From: Pseudomonadota bacterium
GTDB taxonomy: Bacteria; Pseudomonadota; Alphaproteobacteria; Geminicoccales; Geminicoccaceae
DNA: 64,000 bases
Direction: 5' to 3'
Assembly (NCBI GenBank): GCA_030549795.1
Contig: JAUQQO010000010.1
Coordinates: 1 to 64,000 of the forward strand
Shown: positions 8,498 through 17,602 of the stretch, piece after piece
Layout of the letters: each line of letters opens with the position of its first letter
Position numbering within the stretch: position 1 is the first letter of the stretch
The notes under the pieces: model-generated
Told to the model about the DNA's origin: nothing
The model's database searches: none
Seen by the model: the letters and a program-made list of their open reading frames with translations, nothing else
Translations under genes and position numbers: made by a program

Positions 8498-9919
8498 ATG
8501 ACCAAGACGAGCGAGAAAAGCGAGCCCGTGCGCACCGCGCGCGCGCTCTGGGGCGGCCATTTTGCGACCGACCCGGCCCCGCTCATGCAGCGAATTAACG
8601 CCTCGATCGGGTTCGACAAGCGGCTTTGGGCCGAGGACATCCGCGGCTCGATCGCGCACGCGCGCATGCTCGCAGCCTGCGGCATCATCAGCGAAACCGA
8701 CCGCGATGCCATCATCGCCGGGCTTAAAGAGATCGCGCGCGAGATCGAGGAGGGCAGCTTCGTCTTCGATCCTGCGCTCGAGGACATCCACCTCAATATC
8801 GAAGCGCGCTTGATCGAGCGCATCGGCGAGGCCGGCCGGCGCTTGCATACCGCCCGCTCGCGCAACGATCAGGTGGCAACCGACCTCAGGCTCTGGGTCA
8901 AAGCCGCCTGCGATCGCGCCGATCGGCTGTTGCGCGCGCTGCAAGAAGTGCTGCTCGTGCGCGCCGAAGCGCATGCCGAGGATGTGATGCCCGGCTTTAC
9001 CCATCTGCAGGTCGCCCAGCCCGTCACCCTCGGCCATCACCTTCTCGCCTATGTCGAAATGTTCGGACGCGATCGCTCGCGGTTTTCCGACGCGGCGCGG
9101 CGGATGGACGAATGTCCGTTGGGCGCAGCTGCGCTCGCCGGCACGAGCTTTCCCATCGATCGCGCGATGACCGCGCGCGAGCTCGGTTTTGCCCGCCCGA
9201 TGGCGAACTCGATCGATGCCGTCTCGGATCGCGATTTCGTGCTCGACTATCTGGCCTCGGCGGCGATCACCGCGGTGCACCTGTCTCGGCTCGCCGAAGA
9301 GCTCGTGCTTTGGGCGACCCCGCAATTCGGTTTCATCAAGCTCCCCGAAGCCTTCACTTCGGGCAGCTCGATCATGCCGCAAAAGCGCAATCCCGACGCA
9401 GCCGAGCTCGTGCGCGGCAAAGCTGGGCGGGTGATCGGCCATCTCATGGCCCTTTTGACCGTGCTTAAGGGCCTGCCGCTTGCCTATTCCAAGGACATGC
9501 AGGAGGACAAAGAAGGTCTTTTCGATGCCGCCGATACGCTCGAGCTGTGCCTGGCGGCGACCGCGGCGATGCTCGAAGGAGCGCGCTTTGATAGCGCGCG
9601 CATGCGGGAAGCGGCGGCGATCGGCCATAGCACGGCGACCGATCTCGCCGATTGGCTCGTGCGGGTGAAGGGTGTGCCCTTTCGCGAGGCGCACGGAATC
9701 GCCGCGCGCGCGGTGCGGCGGGCAGAAGAGCTGGGCTGTCGGCTCGAGGAGCTGCCGGATGCCGAGCTGCGCGCGCTGGATCCGCGCATCGATGCGGGGG
9801 TGCGCGCCGTGCTCGGGGTCGAACGCTCGGTGGCGAGCCGCACGAGCTTCGGGGGTACGGCGCCAATCCGCGTGCGCGAGGCGATCGCCGCCGCGCGCCG
9901 TCGCTTTCTCGAGCCTTAA
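8498..9919 (+). CDS. argH: Argininosuccinate lyase
   Basis: This cytoplasmic enzyme cleaves argininosuccinate to arginine and fumarate, the last step of arginine synthesis. The 473 residues match the family length. The superfamily signature [12 protein letters not shown], containing the mobile catalytic-loop Ser, lies near residues 287-298. The [12 protein letters not shown] substrate-binding motif and the [14 protein letters not shown] stretch are also present. The N-terminus [14 protein letters not shown] is typical. It is followed 15 bases later by a small lipoprotein gene, as in many alphaproteobacteria. Confidence 0.97.
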   Translation: MTKTSEKSEPVRTARALWGGHFATDPAPLMQRINASIGFDKRLWAEDIRGSIAHARMLAACGIISETDRDAIIAGLKEIAREIEEGSFVFDPALEDIHLNIEARLIERIGEAGRRLHTARSRNDQVATDLRLWVKAACDRADRLLRALQEVLLVRAEAHAEDVMPGFTHLQVAQPVTLGHHLLAYVEMFGRDRSRFSDAARRMDECPLGAAALAGTSFPIDRAMTARELGFARPMANSIDAVSDRDFVLDYLASAAITAVHLSRLAEELVLWATPQFGFIKLPEAFTSGSSIMPQKRNPDAAELVRGKAGRVIGHLMALLTVLKGLPLAYSKDMQEDKEGLFDAADTLELCLAATAAMLEGARFDSARMREAAAIGHSTATDLADWLVRVKGVPFREAHGIAARAVRRAEELGCRLEELPDAELRALDPRIDAGVRAVLGVERSVASRTSFGGTAPIRVREAIAAARRRFLEP

Positions 9920-9934
9920 GAGGAGAGAGCCGGG

Positions 9935-10117
9935 ATGAGGCGGCGTGCGCTGCTCTTCGTGCTTGCGGCGGTGCTCGGCGGCTGTGGGCGACGCGGCAAG
10001 CTGCGCTTGCCCGAGCGCGAGGACGGCAAGGGAAGCGAGCCCCAACCGGCTGCTCCCTCGCAATCGCGCCAACCCGAGCGACGGTCGCCTGCGCCTGCGG
10101 GTCTGCTCTTCGGGTAA
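9935..10117 (+). CDS. Small LptM-like lipoprotein
   Basis: This 60-residue protein has a short signal and a lipobox (AAVLGGC, Cys about 17), then GRRGKLRLP. That pattern (lipobox Cys, Gly-Arg/Lys-x-Gly, then Pro-rich tail) marks the LptM/YifL family (PF13627), which assists maturation of the LPS translocon LptD in Escherichia coli. In alphaproteobacteria this gene is commonly sandwiched between argH and lysA; here lysA is missing and the Zorya operon comes next. The start is supported by GAGAGAG upstream. Confidence 0.8.
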   Translation: MRRRALLFVLAAVLGGCGRRGKLRLPEREDGKGSEPQPAAPSQSRQPERRSPAPAGLLFG

Positions 10118-10194
10118 GAGGACGCCCAGCCTCGCCCTTCGCGAGGGTTCCCCGTTCGTGGGCAGTACGATGCGCACTCGGCTGCCGCCGGTTC

Positions 10195-10219
10195 GGCCTA
10201 GCGCGGAGCGCGGCCTTTT
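10195..10219 (+). terminator. Rho-independent terminator after argH-lptM
   Basis: GGCC (10195-10198) and GCGC (10201-10204) pair with GCGC (10208-10211) and GGCC (10212-10215) around a GGA loop, with a two-base TA bulge. TTTT follows at 10216-10219. It sits 78 bases after the lipoprotein gene and 45 bases from the converging zorD stop. A second, weaker hairpin without a T-run lies at 10130-10146. Confidence 0.6.
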
Positions 10220-10263
10220 GTGGCGGGGATGTCGGCGAGGCCGTTGCCGTCGCGCAATCGCGC

Positions 10264-13164
10264 TCAAGCGGCAGCGAGTGTCTCGTCGAGCAGCCGCTCG
10301 AGGTCTTGCTCGCTTGCTGCGGGCGGGCTCAGCGTTTCGTGGAACAGCTTGCGCTTGCGCGCGAGCAGCGCGTCGAGATTTTGATCGAAGGAGCGCCGGT
10401 CATCGCCGAGCACGGCGATCGGCAGGTGGATGGTGACCAGCCGCTGTTGGCCGATGCGCAGCACGCGGCTGTTGCACTGGTCCTCGACCGCCGGGTTCCA
10501 CCAACGGGCGAGATGGATCACGTGGTTGGCGCGGGTGAGCGTGAGCCCGACACCTCCAGCGCGCGGCGAGAGCAGCGCGACACCGAAACCGTTGCCGGCT
10601 TGGAAGCGGTCGACGAGCTTTTGTCGCCTGCCGCCTGCGACTTCGCCCGTGATCACCGGTGGCGCCTCGGGCAAGCGGTAGCGCCGCTGCACGAGGGTCT
10701 GTAGGCGCACCATCAAGTCGAGATCGTCGAGGAACAAGAGCGCGGCTTCGTCTCGCTCGTGGATTTGGTCGAGCAGCTCGATCGCAACCGCAAGCCTGGC
10801 CGAAGCGGCGATCAGCGCCTCGTCGTCGCAGATGCTCGGATCCGGACACAGGCAAACGGCGCGTAGGCGCTGGAGCGCTTTAAGAACTCTGCCGCGTCCC
10901 TGTGCCAGGCGTGACTCGAAGAGGATCCTATCATAGGCCTGCCGCTGAATTTCCGGCATCACCCGCTCGTTGCGCGCGACGGTGAAGGCCGGGAGATCGG
11001 GCAAATGGTCGGCGCGCAGGCGGCGCAACATGAACGGTGGCGTGGTGCGCTGCGGATCGTCCAGGAGCTTGCGCAAGCGCATGAGCTTCTCGGGCGTGGG
11101 GTCGCGCTCGTAGGTCTTGCTGAAGGTGGCGAGCTCGCCCAACAGGCCCGGATGCGCCGTATCGCAAAGGCACCAGAGATCGGCTAAGCGGTTCTCGACT
11201 GGTGTTCCGGTGATCAAGATCGTGAATTCGGCCTGCATGGCCTTGGCGGCATCGGTGAGGCGCACGGCCGGGTTCTTGATCTTCTGCGCTTCATCGAAGG
11301 CGATCGCGGCGAAGCGCACGGCGCCGAAGTCGCGATCGTAGTCGCGCAGGGTCTCGTAAGTGGTGAGAACCCAGTCGGCCTTCTCGAGGGCCGCGCTGTC
11401 GATGCCCGGCGAGCCGTCCTCGCGCCGGCGCTTGATCGCGGCGAGCCCCTTGCCGAAGGCTTCGAGCAGGCGCCCGAGACCGGGTGACTCGAGGTGCCGG
11501 TCGTGCTCGGCCTTCCAATTGGCGAGCAATCCTGTCGGTGCCACGATCAGGATTGGTGCGCGCCGCACCACGCCGAGTTCCATCGAATCGCGCAGCCACG
11601 CGAGAAAGGTCAGCACTTGGAGGGTCTTGCCGAGGCCCATCTCGTCCGCGAGCAAGACACCGGGGCGGCCGGCTGCCCAGCATCGCTGCAACCAGAGCAC
11701 ACCACACGATTGATGTTTCTTGAGGGCAGTGCGCAGCGCGCGCGGAAACTCGCCGATCTTGCCCGCCGAGCGCTTGCGAAACACGGCTTCGAAGCCGAGC
11801 TCGGTCTCGTTCGGCTCGATGAGGAGGACCTCGATCTCCGCTTTCGAAGACCCTCCGCCGTCGCCCTCGCCATGCCGCTTGCCTTCGAGGCTGTCGATCA
11901 ACTGCTGGACCGCTGCGAGCGTTTTCGTATTCGCCGGGACATCGACACTCTTTCCGTCGGCGCTTGCCCAGCGAACGGACGGCCGTCCCTGGCCAATCGC
12001 GGTCTCCACCTCCTGCCGAAGCCGCTTCGCCTCGTCGAGATTGAGCTCGATGCGCTGCTCCCCGACCAAGATGCCGCCCTTGACGACCTTTGTGGGCTCC
12101 GGCTTCTCGGCGCTGCGGGTCTCGGGACCGAACCAGGGAATCGCCTCGATCTGGACCCAGGGTAGAACGCGCGGCTGCCATAGGCCCAGCCCGATTACCC
12201 GGTCGCTATAGGCCCGGGTTTCGATGAAGAGCCTCTCGATCACCGTCGCGTCGAGCTCTTCGCCGAGCCTGTCTGCGAGAAAGGCCCTCGGTGCGCGCAG
12301 GAGAGCGAGCTTGGTCGGCCATGGCTCCGACTGCACCTCGCGCACCACCTGCAAGGCCTTGCGCAGCGTCGGTGTTAGGACCACCCAGTCGCCGGCCCCG
12401 AGCACGTAAACGGCACGCGCGCTTGAATAGGCGTGGAACAGCTCGTGGCCGAAACGGAGTTGCCGGTCGGGATCGAGGAGAACTGGGGGTTCCCCGTCTT
12501 CTTGCGTGAGACCGGCGCGATGGAGAACCGGGATGAGCTTTGCTTCGGCCCCTGTGCCTTCGAGGTCGAGTGAGAACGCATCGGCTACGGCGATGCGCAG
12601 CCGACCGAGAAAGCCCGGAGTTCTCAGCCCACCCCCTTCGATCGCACCGGGCAGAAGCTCACAGAGCTCCGCGAGGAGCTGAAGCCGTCCCGCCTCGTCA
12701 GCGGGGTCGAGCCTGGCAAAGCGCTCCACGATTTCGGCAATCGAGAACAACGGCTCGCACAGACGGCGCCAGCCCCCGGCGAGCCCAAGCCAGGCCCCGA
12801 CGCGTCGAATACCCGGCAGCGGCTGGCCGGTCGGACGCTCGTAGTGCAGGCGGAGGACGAAGTCGGGCCGGTTTACTACACCCTCGGTTTCGATCACTAC
12901 GACCGCCTCAATCGCAGGCGGCAGCTGCAGGGCAGCCGCCTGCTCGGGCGTAAGACTGGCGATCGAGCGGTGCTCGATTAGTACAGTGTCCCCCTCAGCG
13001 ACCGCCACGTCCTCTGCGATCAAACGATTGACCAGGTCGACACCCCGAAGGAGCGGAGCCGGTGCCTCAAGGGCCCAGCGCGCGAAGGGGATCGCACCCG
13101 CCCGACCGAGCAGATGGAGCGCCGTCCCCGAACTTTCTGGCTCGAAGGCGAACTGAAGGGTCAC
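10264..13164 (-). CDS. zorD: Zorya type I SNF2-family ATPase/helicase ZorD
   Basis: The 966-residue protein has an N-terminal region of about 450 residues resembling the DUF3670-type extension of ZorD. The SNF2 motor follows: Walker A ADEMGLGKT near residues 505-513, motif II DEAQKIKNP near 624, motif III TGTPVENRLADLW, and motifs V/VI GGVGLTLTRANHVIHL and QCNSRVLRIGQQ near 900. ZorD is thought to translocate on or degrade phage DNA after ZorAB activation. It overlaps zorC by four bases and is the last gene of the operon. Bacterial SNF2 helicases outside Zorya look similar; the assignment rests on the zorABC context and the N-terminal extension. Confidence 0.9.
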   Translation of the reverse strand: MTLQFAFEPESSGTALHLLGRAGAIPFARWALEAPAPLLRGVDLVNRLIAEDVAVAEGDTVLIEHRSIASLTPEQAAALQLPPAIEAVVVIETEGVVNRPDFVLRLHYERPTGQPLPGIRRVGAWLGLAGGWRRLCEPLFSIAEIVERFARLDPADEAGRLQLLAELCELLPGAIEGGGLRTPGFLGRLRIAVADAFSLDLEGTGAEAKLIPVLHRAGLTQEDGEPPVLLDPDRQLRFGHELFHAYSSARAVYVLGAGDWVVLTPTLRKALQVVREVQSEPWPTKLALLRAPRAFLADRLGEELDATVIERLFIETRAYSDRVIGLGLWQPRVLPWVQIEAIPWFGPETRSAEKPEPTKVVKGGILVGEQRIELNLDEAKRLRQEVETAIGQGRPSVRWASADGKSVDVPANTKTLAAVQQLIDSLEGKRHGEGDGGGSSKAEIEVLLIEPNETELGFEAVFRKRSAGKIGEFPRALRTALKKHQSCGVLWLQRCWAAGRPGVLLADEMGLGKTLQVLTFLAWLRDSMELGVVRRAPILIVAPTGLLANWKAEHDRHLESPGLGRLLEAFGKGLAAIKRRREDGSPGIDSAALEKADWVLTTYETLRDYDRDFGAVRFAAIAFDEAQKIKNPAVRLTDAAKAMQAEFTILITGTPVENRLADLWCLCDTAHPGLLGELATFSKTYERDPTPEKLMRLRKLLDDPQRTTPPFMLRRLRADHLPDLPAFTVARNERVMPEIQRQAYDRILFESRLAQGRGRVLKALQRLRAVCLCPDPSICDDEALIAASARLAVAIELLDQIHERDEAALLFLDDLDLMVRLQTLVQRRYRLPEAPPVITGEVAGGRRQKLVDRFQAGNGFGVALLSPRAGGVGLTLTRANHVIHLARWWNPAVEDQCNSRVLRIGQQRLVTIHLPIAVLGDDRRSFDQNLDALLARKRKLFHETLSPPAASEQDLERLLDETLAAA

Positions 13165-14573
13165 GGCATGTACTCTCTCGGCTCAAGCATAACACCCGCG
13201 CGCTCACGCAACAGCGCCGCCGCGCGCTGTTGCCAGCGGCCGCTCTCGGAGCCCGTATGACGGAGGCCCTCTTCCGTGCCCCCGGGAAATACAAGGCTGG
13301 TGGTTCGAAGCTCGGAGCCAGAGTATTCCGAGCGGCCAAGTTGGGGTGCGTGCTTCCAATCGGCGGGCCAAGCGCGCAGCTTGCCGTTGTGGCTCCACTC
13401 GCAGAGCACGAGCGGCCCGATGCGCATCAGGATGACGGCGTGCTGCGAGAGGACGCCGCTGCCCGAAAGTGTGCCGTAGGCGCCGCGGAGATCGCGTATG
13501 GTCCCAGCGGCCCTCGAGACCTCGTCGGCGAGGGCTAGCCAGACGTCCGAGATCACCCCTTTGTCGAGGCAGGCCTTCCAGAAGCGCTCGCGGTAGCGCC
13601 ACTGGTGATCGAGCGCATAGTCCCGGATGATCGCGAAGAAGGCTTCGAGCGAAGCCTTGGCGAGCCAGGTCTTGAAGAGCGCGACGGCTTTCGGATCGAC
13701 CTGCGCCCAGCGGCCCATCCCGCTCGGTGTGCGCGGGTCGCCGAGCCGATCGAGAAGGGCACGCTGGACCCGCGAGCGCACCTCGTCCGTCGGCTGGACT
13801 CCGTCGAGCCAAGGGGCCAAGAGACCCTCGGCGAAGGCGGCACGCGCCTCGTCGAACCGCAGCCGCCCTTCGACCGTCCAGAGTGCGATCAACCGCTCCA
13901 GCAGCGCGAGTGCGTCCTCGCGCGTTGCGCGCGCTTTCCACTCGCGAAGCGCCTCGAGGAGCGCGCATTTGAGATATGCGCTTACGGCCCGCGCGGGCTC
14001 CGCGAACCCGTACCGCGCCAGGAGCCCTTCGATCGAAGTCTCGTGAGTCAAAAGCGCGCAGCCGAGCCGGTTCGGCCCGCTCTTCGGATCGAACAGGCTC
14101 ACTTCCGCTGCCGCCGTCTGCGCCCAGGCGAGCCGAGGATCGTCGCTTTCGCGGACGAGCCGATCGAGCTCGGGCGCCAGCTGCTTATGGCTCGCGCTTT
14201 CCGGAACGAACGACAAAACCCAACAATTGACCAGGTTGCGTAGGGTGCGGCGATGCTCGGCCGCCTGCCGCAGTATCGCCTCCAAGAGGCCCGGGATGGC
14301 ATCACCGCGAGGCTGACCGTTCCAGAGGATCCAGGGCGCATAGCAGAGGTCTTTGCGCGTAGCCTCGTGGCCGCGGCCGCTCGTAAAGAGTTCGGCGAGC
14401 CTACGACGCAGCAGCTCCAGCCAGTCCTCGGCCGGCGGTCTCGGCTTGTCGTCCTGCGGCGCGCCCAAACGCTTGAGTGCCTCCCGCGTGTGTTCCGCTC
14501 CGCTCGGGGCCAGCCGCGCGAGCTGGCCCGCGATGGCGCGCAAAACATCGATCGCCTCGCGCAAGCTGGTCAC
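13161..14573 (-). CDS. zorC: Zorya type I EH-signature protein ZorC
   Basis: This 470-residue cytoplasmic, mostly helical protein has the C-terminal EH signature region. The invariant Glu and His appear in CEWSHNGKLRAW (about residues 388-399), preceded by the aromatic segment DHQWRYRERFW and GVISDVWLAL. ZorC is reported to bind DNA and to work with ZorD downstream of the ZorAB membrane complex. It overlaps both zorB and zorD by four bases, consistent with strict co-translation. No enzyme motif is visible. Confidence 0.88.
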   Translation of the reverse strand: MTSLREAIDVLRAIAGQLARLAPSGAEHTREALKRLGAPQDDKPRPPAEDWLELLRRRLAELFTSGRGHEATRKDLCYAPWILWNGQPRGDAIPGLLEAILRQAAEHRRTLRNLVNCWVLSFVPESASHKQLAPELDRLVRESDDPRLAWAQTAAAEVSLFDPKSGPNRLGCALLTHETSIEGLLARYGFAEPARAVSAYLKCALLEALREWKARATREDALALLERLIALWTVEGRLRFDEARAAFAEGLLAPWLDGVQPTDEVRSRVQRALLDRLGDPRTPSGMGRWAQVDPKAVALFKTWLAKASLEAFFAIIRDYALDHQWRYRERFWKACLDKGVISDVWLALADEVSRAAGTIRDLRGAYGTLSGSGVLSQHAVILMRIGPLVLCEWSHNGKLRAWPADWKHAPQLGRSEYSGSELRTTSLVFPGGTEEGLRHTGSESGRWQQRAAALLRERAGVMLEPREYMP

Positions 14574-15598
14574 GGCACGGTCTCCAGCACTCTTCGGATC
14601 TCTTCCCGCAACCGCTCGACCTCCTCGGTCGTGCGCGCGCTCAAGATGAAGCGGATGTCGATCCGCCGATTGGCGGCGAGCTCACGCTCGCTGTCGCCGA
14701 GTGCGCCCGGCAGCGGCCGCGTTTCGCCATAGCCCGAGACACCGAGAAGCGGCTGTTCATCGGGGTTGCGCAGGGCGAGCAGCGCCGGTCGATCGGTCGC
14801 GAGCGCGCGATAGACGGTGAGCGCCCGCGCCGCGGAGAGCTCGAAATTGTCGCGAAAATCGCGGTCTGGGGTGAGCGGCCGCTTGTCGGTGTGTCCCTCG
14901 ACGAGCACGGTCTCAAGCAACGGCTGATCCTCCGCCGCGCAGCCCGAGCGTTGACCGCCGAGCGCAAAGCAAGGCAGCACTTCAGCCATGACCTCGGCCA
15001 GGATCCGCACGGCTTCCCGCTGCTCAGCGCCGAGCTCGGCGCTGCGGGTCGGGAAGCGCAGCTCGCGTTCGGGCAGGCGCAACACGCCTGAGCGATGATC
15101 GATCTGGACGATCACGCCGCGATCCGACAGACGCTCGCGGATCCGCTCGAGCAACGCTTCCCGGGTCCGTTGGCGCGATTCCACCTCGCGATCGAGGAGA
15201 TCGAGAGCGCGCAGGAGCGCTTGCCGCTGCCGGGCGAGAAGCCTTTGCAGCTCGGCATTCCGCTGCCTCTCGGCCTCGGCCAGGAGCCGCTGTCGCTCCG
15301 CCTCCGCTCGCTCGGCCTCGGCTAAGCGACGCTGGGCTTCGGCTTCCATTTTCGCCCGCTCGGCCTCGAGACGAGCGCGTTCGGCCGCCTCGGCGCGCTC
15401 GCGGGCGAGCGCTTCGAGCCGGACGAGCTCGGCCTTCAGCTTTTCCACGTCCTCGGTCGATGTCTGATAGTGGAGCGCGAAGACGGTCAGCAGAAGGAGA
15501 AAAACGAACAGGATCCCGACCATGAGATCGGATACGGAGGCGAAGTAACCTTCTCCCTCCGCTTCGTCGAACGCCGCTCGTGTGACCTCACTCGCCAC
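14570..15598 (-). CDS. zorB: Zorya MotB/OmpA-like subunit ZorB, long-helix form
   Basis: The 342-residue protein has a short cytoplasmic N-terminus, one membrane helix (about 23-42) with Asp24 at its cytoplasmic edge in VSDLMVGILFVFL (the likely proton/ion-carrying residue, as in MotB), and a long Ala/Glu/Arg-rich helix (about 50-150). A periplasmic OmpA-like peptidoglycan-binding domain follows, with LVEGHTDKRP and DNFELSAARALTVYRAL. The charged helix makes it clearly longer than the roughly 245 residues usual for type I ZorB, from memory. It starts three bases after the zorA stop. Confidence 0.92.
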   Translation of the reverse strand: MASEVTRAAFDEAEGEGYFASVSDLMVGILFVFLLLLTVFALHYQTSTEDVEKLKAELVRLEALARERAEAAERARLEAERAKMEAEAQRRLAEAERAEAERQRLLAEAERQRNAELQRLLARQRQALLRALDLLDREVESRQRTREALLERIRERLSDRGVIVQIDHRSGVLRLPERELRFPTRSAELGAEQREAVRILAEVMAEVLPCFALGGQRSGCAAEDQPLLETVLVEGHTDKRPLTPDRDFRDNFELSAARALTVYRALATDRPALLALRNPDEQPLLGVSGYGETRPLPGALGDSERELAANRRIDIRFILSARTTEEVERLREEIRRVLETVP

Positions 15599-15601
15599 GA
15601 A

Positions 15602-17548
15602 TCAGGGTCTCCGCACCGCAGCGGTTCGGTAGGCTTGCAAATCGTCTACGATCTCGGAGAGCTCGCGGACCGAAGCATCGAGCGCGTTAACGGCCTTGCC
15701 GAGGTTTTCGTCGACCTTCCTGACCGTTTCGCCGATCTGTTGTGCGAATGCCTGGTATTGGGTGGCGAGCGCTTCGAGCGCCCTGCCCAGCGACGCGTCG
15801 ATGCCGGCGAAGCGAGCGCTCGCGGCCTCGAATTGCTTCGAGACGTGCTCGAGCTGCCGGGCGCCCGCGGCAAGTCCAGTAGCGATCGTCTGCAGCCCGC
15901 CGATGGCCTCTTGAAAACGCTGGTCGAGCGCGGCCATCCGTTGCGCGCTCTCCCGTAACGCCGTGGAGCTGGCGCTGAGGCTCTGCGCGGCCCTCGTGTA
16001 GGGTTCGGTTGCGGCCAGCAGCTGCTGGGCCGCCTGGTCTGCCGCACCCTGAAGCTGCTGGGCTGCCTGTTGGGCGGCTGTCTGTAGGGTCCCTGCGCCG
16101 TTTCGGGCGGCCGTTTCGAGCTCGCTGAACCGGCTCTTGAGCGCTTCGGTGGCCATTTGGAAATGGGCGGCCCCGCCTTCCGTGCGCTCCGCGGCCTTCT
16201 CAAACCGTGTGGCCGCACTCGCGAGCCGCTGTCCCAGCGTGTCGGCCGCAGAGACGAGTGCCGCGGCTGCTTTTCGTGCTTCCTCCTCCATGAGCGCACC
16301 GGCCTGCTTTCCTCCGGCTTCGAGCCCACCGCGGATGGTCTCGGAGGCCTGTGAGAGACGTTGGACAATTCCCGGAATCGTCGCGAGCACGGTTTCAAGC
16401 GATTCTTTCGTCTGCTGACTCTGTTGCTGGACCGCCTGGGCGATCTTGTCGGAGAGCTCGCGCATGGTCCTCGCCAGCTCTTCGATCGCGGCGCGGGATC
16501 CCTGCTGGAGCTCGCGCGCGAGCGTATTCGCCGCCGTCTCGAGTTTCGCCCCGGCGCCGTCGAGACCGAAGCGGAGGCTCTCGAGCCCCTTTGCCGCTTC
16601 CTCGAGCCTGCCGGCGACTGCCTCGAGCTGCTTGCTGCTTGTCGCCTGGAGCTTTTCCAGAAACAGATCGAGCATCTGTTTGAGCGTTTGACCGATCGCT
16701 TCCGTCTCGCGCGTTGCGAGCTTCTCGATCGCTTCTCGTAACGGTTTGATGTGCTCGCCGAGCCGGGTATCGAGAGCCCTGTCCAGCGCCGGGCCGATGC
16801 TCTGCGCCAGATCGTTGGCGAGCGTGTCCAGGCTCTTGCGCTGGGCGTCGAGCGTCCGGTTGGCTTCCGCCTGAAAGAAGGCGGGGGTGGCGAGCGGGAA
16901 GCGCTCCTCGAGGAGCGTGCAGAAGCGATCGAGTGCGCGCTCGGTTTTTTTGATGCTCCGCTTGCGATGGATCGCGTAGCCGATCGAGCAGAACAGACCG
17001 ACGAGCGAGGTCCAGAACTTGATCGAGGCCGCGTTTAAAAGTCCCTCAAGGCTTGCGCTCCGCTGGGCCTGATCGGCAGCGGTGACGAGCGCCCCGGCGT
17101 TGGCGAGCGCGATCGCGAGCCCGAGAAAGGTGAACAGCAGGCCGGTACCGACGAGAAGACCGGGAAGCGCTGTGTGGTAGCGCAGATCGGTGCCCACACG
17201 CCGATAGAGAGCGAGGTCGAACAGCCGATCGGGCGCGATCGTCGCCCGCACCGGTCGGTTGGGCTCGACTGCAACGACCACGGCCTCCGCGAAGGCCCGC
17301 CAGGTCGGGCCGATCACCGCGATCTCCGCAAGATCACGCCGGATCGCCTCGAACCGCTCGGCCGGAATTGGTGTCTTCGGCTCGGAAGCGAGGCGCTCGC
17401 TCGCTGCGTTCAGCAAGGCCCGTATGCGCCCCCCGCTTGCCGCCAACGATCGACCCGAGAGAAGCGACCAGCCGACGAGGGCGAGGCAGACGACCCCGAT
17501 GGTTCTCGCATCCGAAACGACCGCGTTGAGTATCGGAAGGAAATCCAT
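15602..17548 (-). CDS. zorA: Zorya MotA-like channel subunit with long coiled-coil tail, ZorA
   Basis: The 648-residue protein has a MotA/ExbB-like membrane part, with helices at about 14-32, 129-150 and 177-194. After residue 200 comes an Ala/Gln/Glu-rich helical tail of some 450 residues. In Zorya this tail extends into the cytoplasm and is needed for signalling. I chose the ATG at 17548 because AAGG lies eight bases upstream; ATG 17554 and ATG 17581 are in frame but poorly spaced. The open frame reaching 18292 is antisense to the divergent gene. It is first in the zorABCD operon. Confidence 0.92.
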   Translation of the reverse strand: MDFLPILNAVVSDARTIGVVCLALVGWSLLSGRSLAASGGRIRALLNAASERLASEPKTPIPAERFEAIRRDLAEIAVIGPTWRAFAEAVVVAVEPNRPVRATIAPDRLFDLALYRRVGTDLRYHTALPGLLVGTGLLFTFLGLAIALANAGALVTAADQAQRSASLEGLLNAASIKFWTSLVGLFCSIGYAIHRKRSIKKTERALDRFCTLLEERFPLATPAFFQAEANRTLDAQRKSLDTLANDLAQSIGPALDRALDTRLGEHIKPLREAIEKLATRETEAIGQTLKQMLDLFLEKLQATSSKQLEAVAGRLEEAAKGLESLRFGLDGAGAKLETAANTLARELQQGSRAAIEELARTMRELSDKIAQAVQQQSQQTKESLETVLATIPGIVQRLSQASETIRGGLEAGGKQAGALMEEEARKAAAALVSAADTLGQRLASAATRFEKAAERTEGGAAHFQMATEALKSRFSELETAARNGAGTLQTAAQQAAQQLQGAADQAAQQLLAATEPYTRAAQSLSASSTALRESAQRMAALDQRFQEAIGGLQTIATGLAAGARQLEHVSKQFEAASARFAGIDASLGRALEALATQYQAFAQQIGETVRKVDENLGKAVNALDASVRELSEIVDDLQAYRTAAVRRP

Positions 17549-17602
17549 CACCATCGCCTTGACCGCGTAACCTGCTATCATTCCTACGCGGATCGAACCC
17601 CT
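17549..17602. promoter_or_regulatory. Shared divergent control region of zorA and the coiled-coil gene
   Basis: Only 54 bases separate the two start codons, so both promoters must overlap or lie inside the opposite gene. On the plus strand TTGACC (17559-17564) could be a -35 box, with TCCTAC 17 bases later, a weak match. TATCAT (17576-17581) is the most -10-like hexamer. No clear operator palindrome is visible. Confidence 0.3.

Noticed and set aside
10186-10200. 15-base match between 10186-10200 and 26171-26185 as a dispersed repeat
   Set aside because: Part of the same string also occurs near base 4 inside phnD; it fits the GC-rich codon composition and lacks defined ends.
11285-11300. DEAQ instead of DEAH in ZorD motif II as a possible oddity
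   Set aside because: DEAQ-x-IKNP is the ordinary form in many bacterial SNF2 proteins, so it is not unusual.
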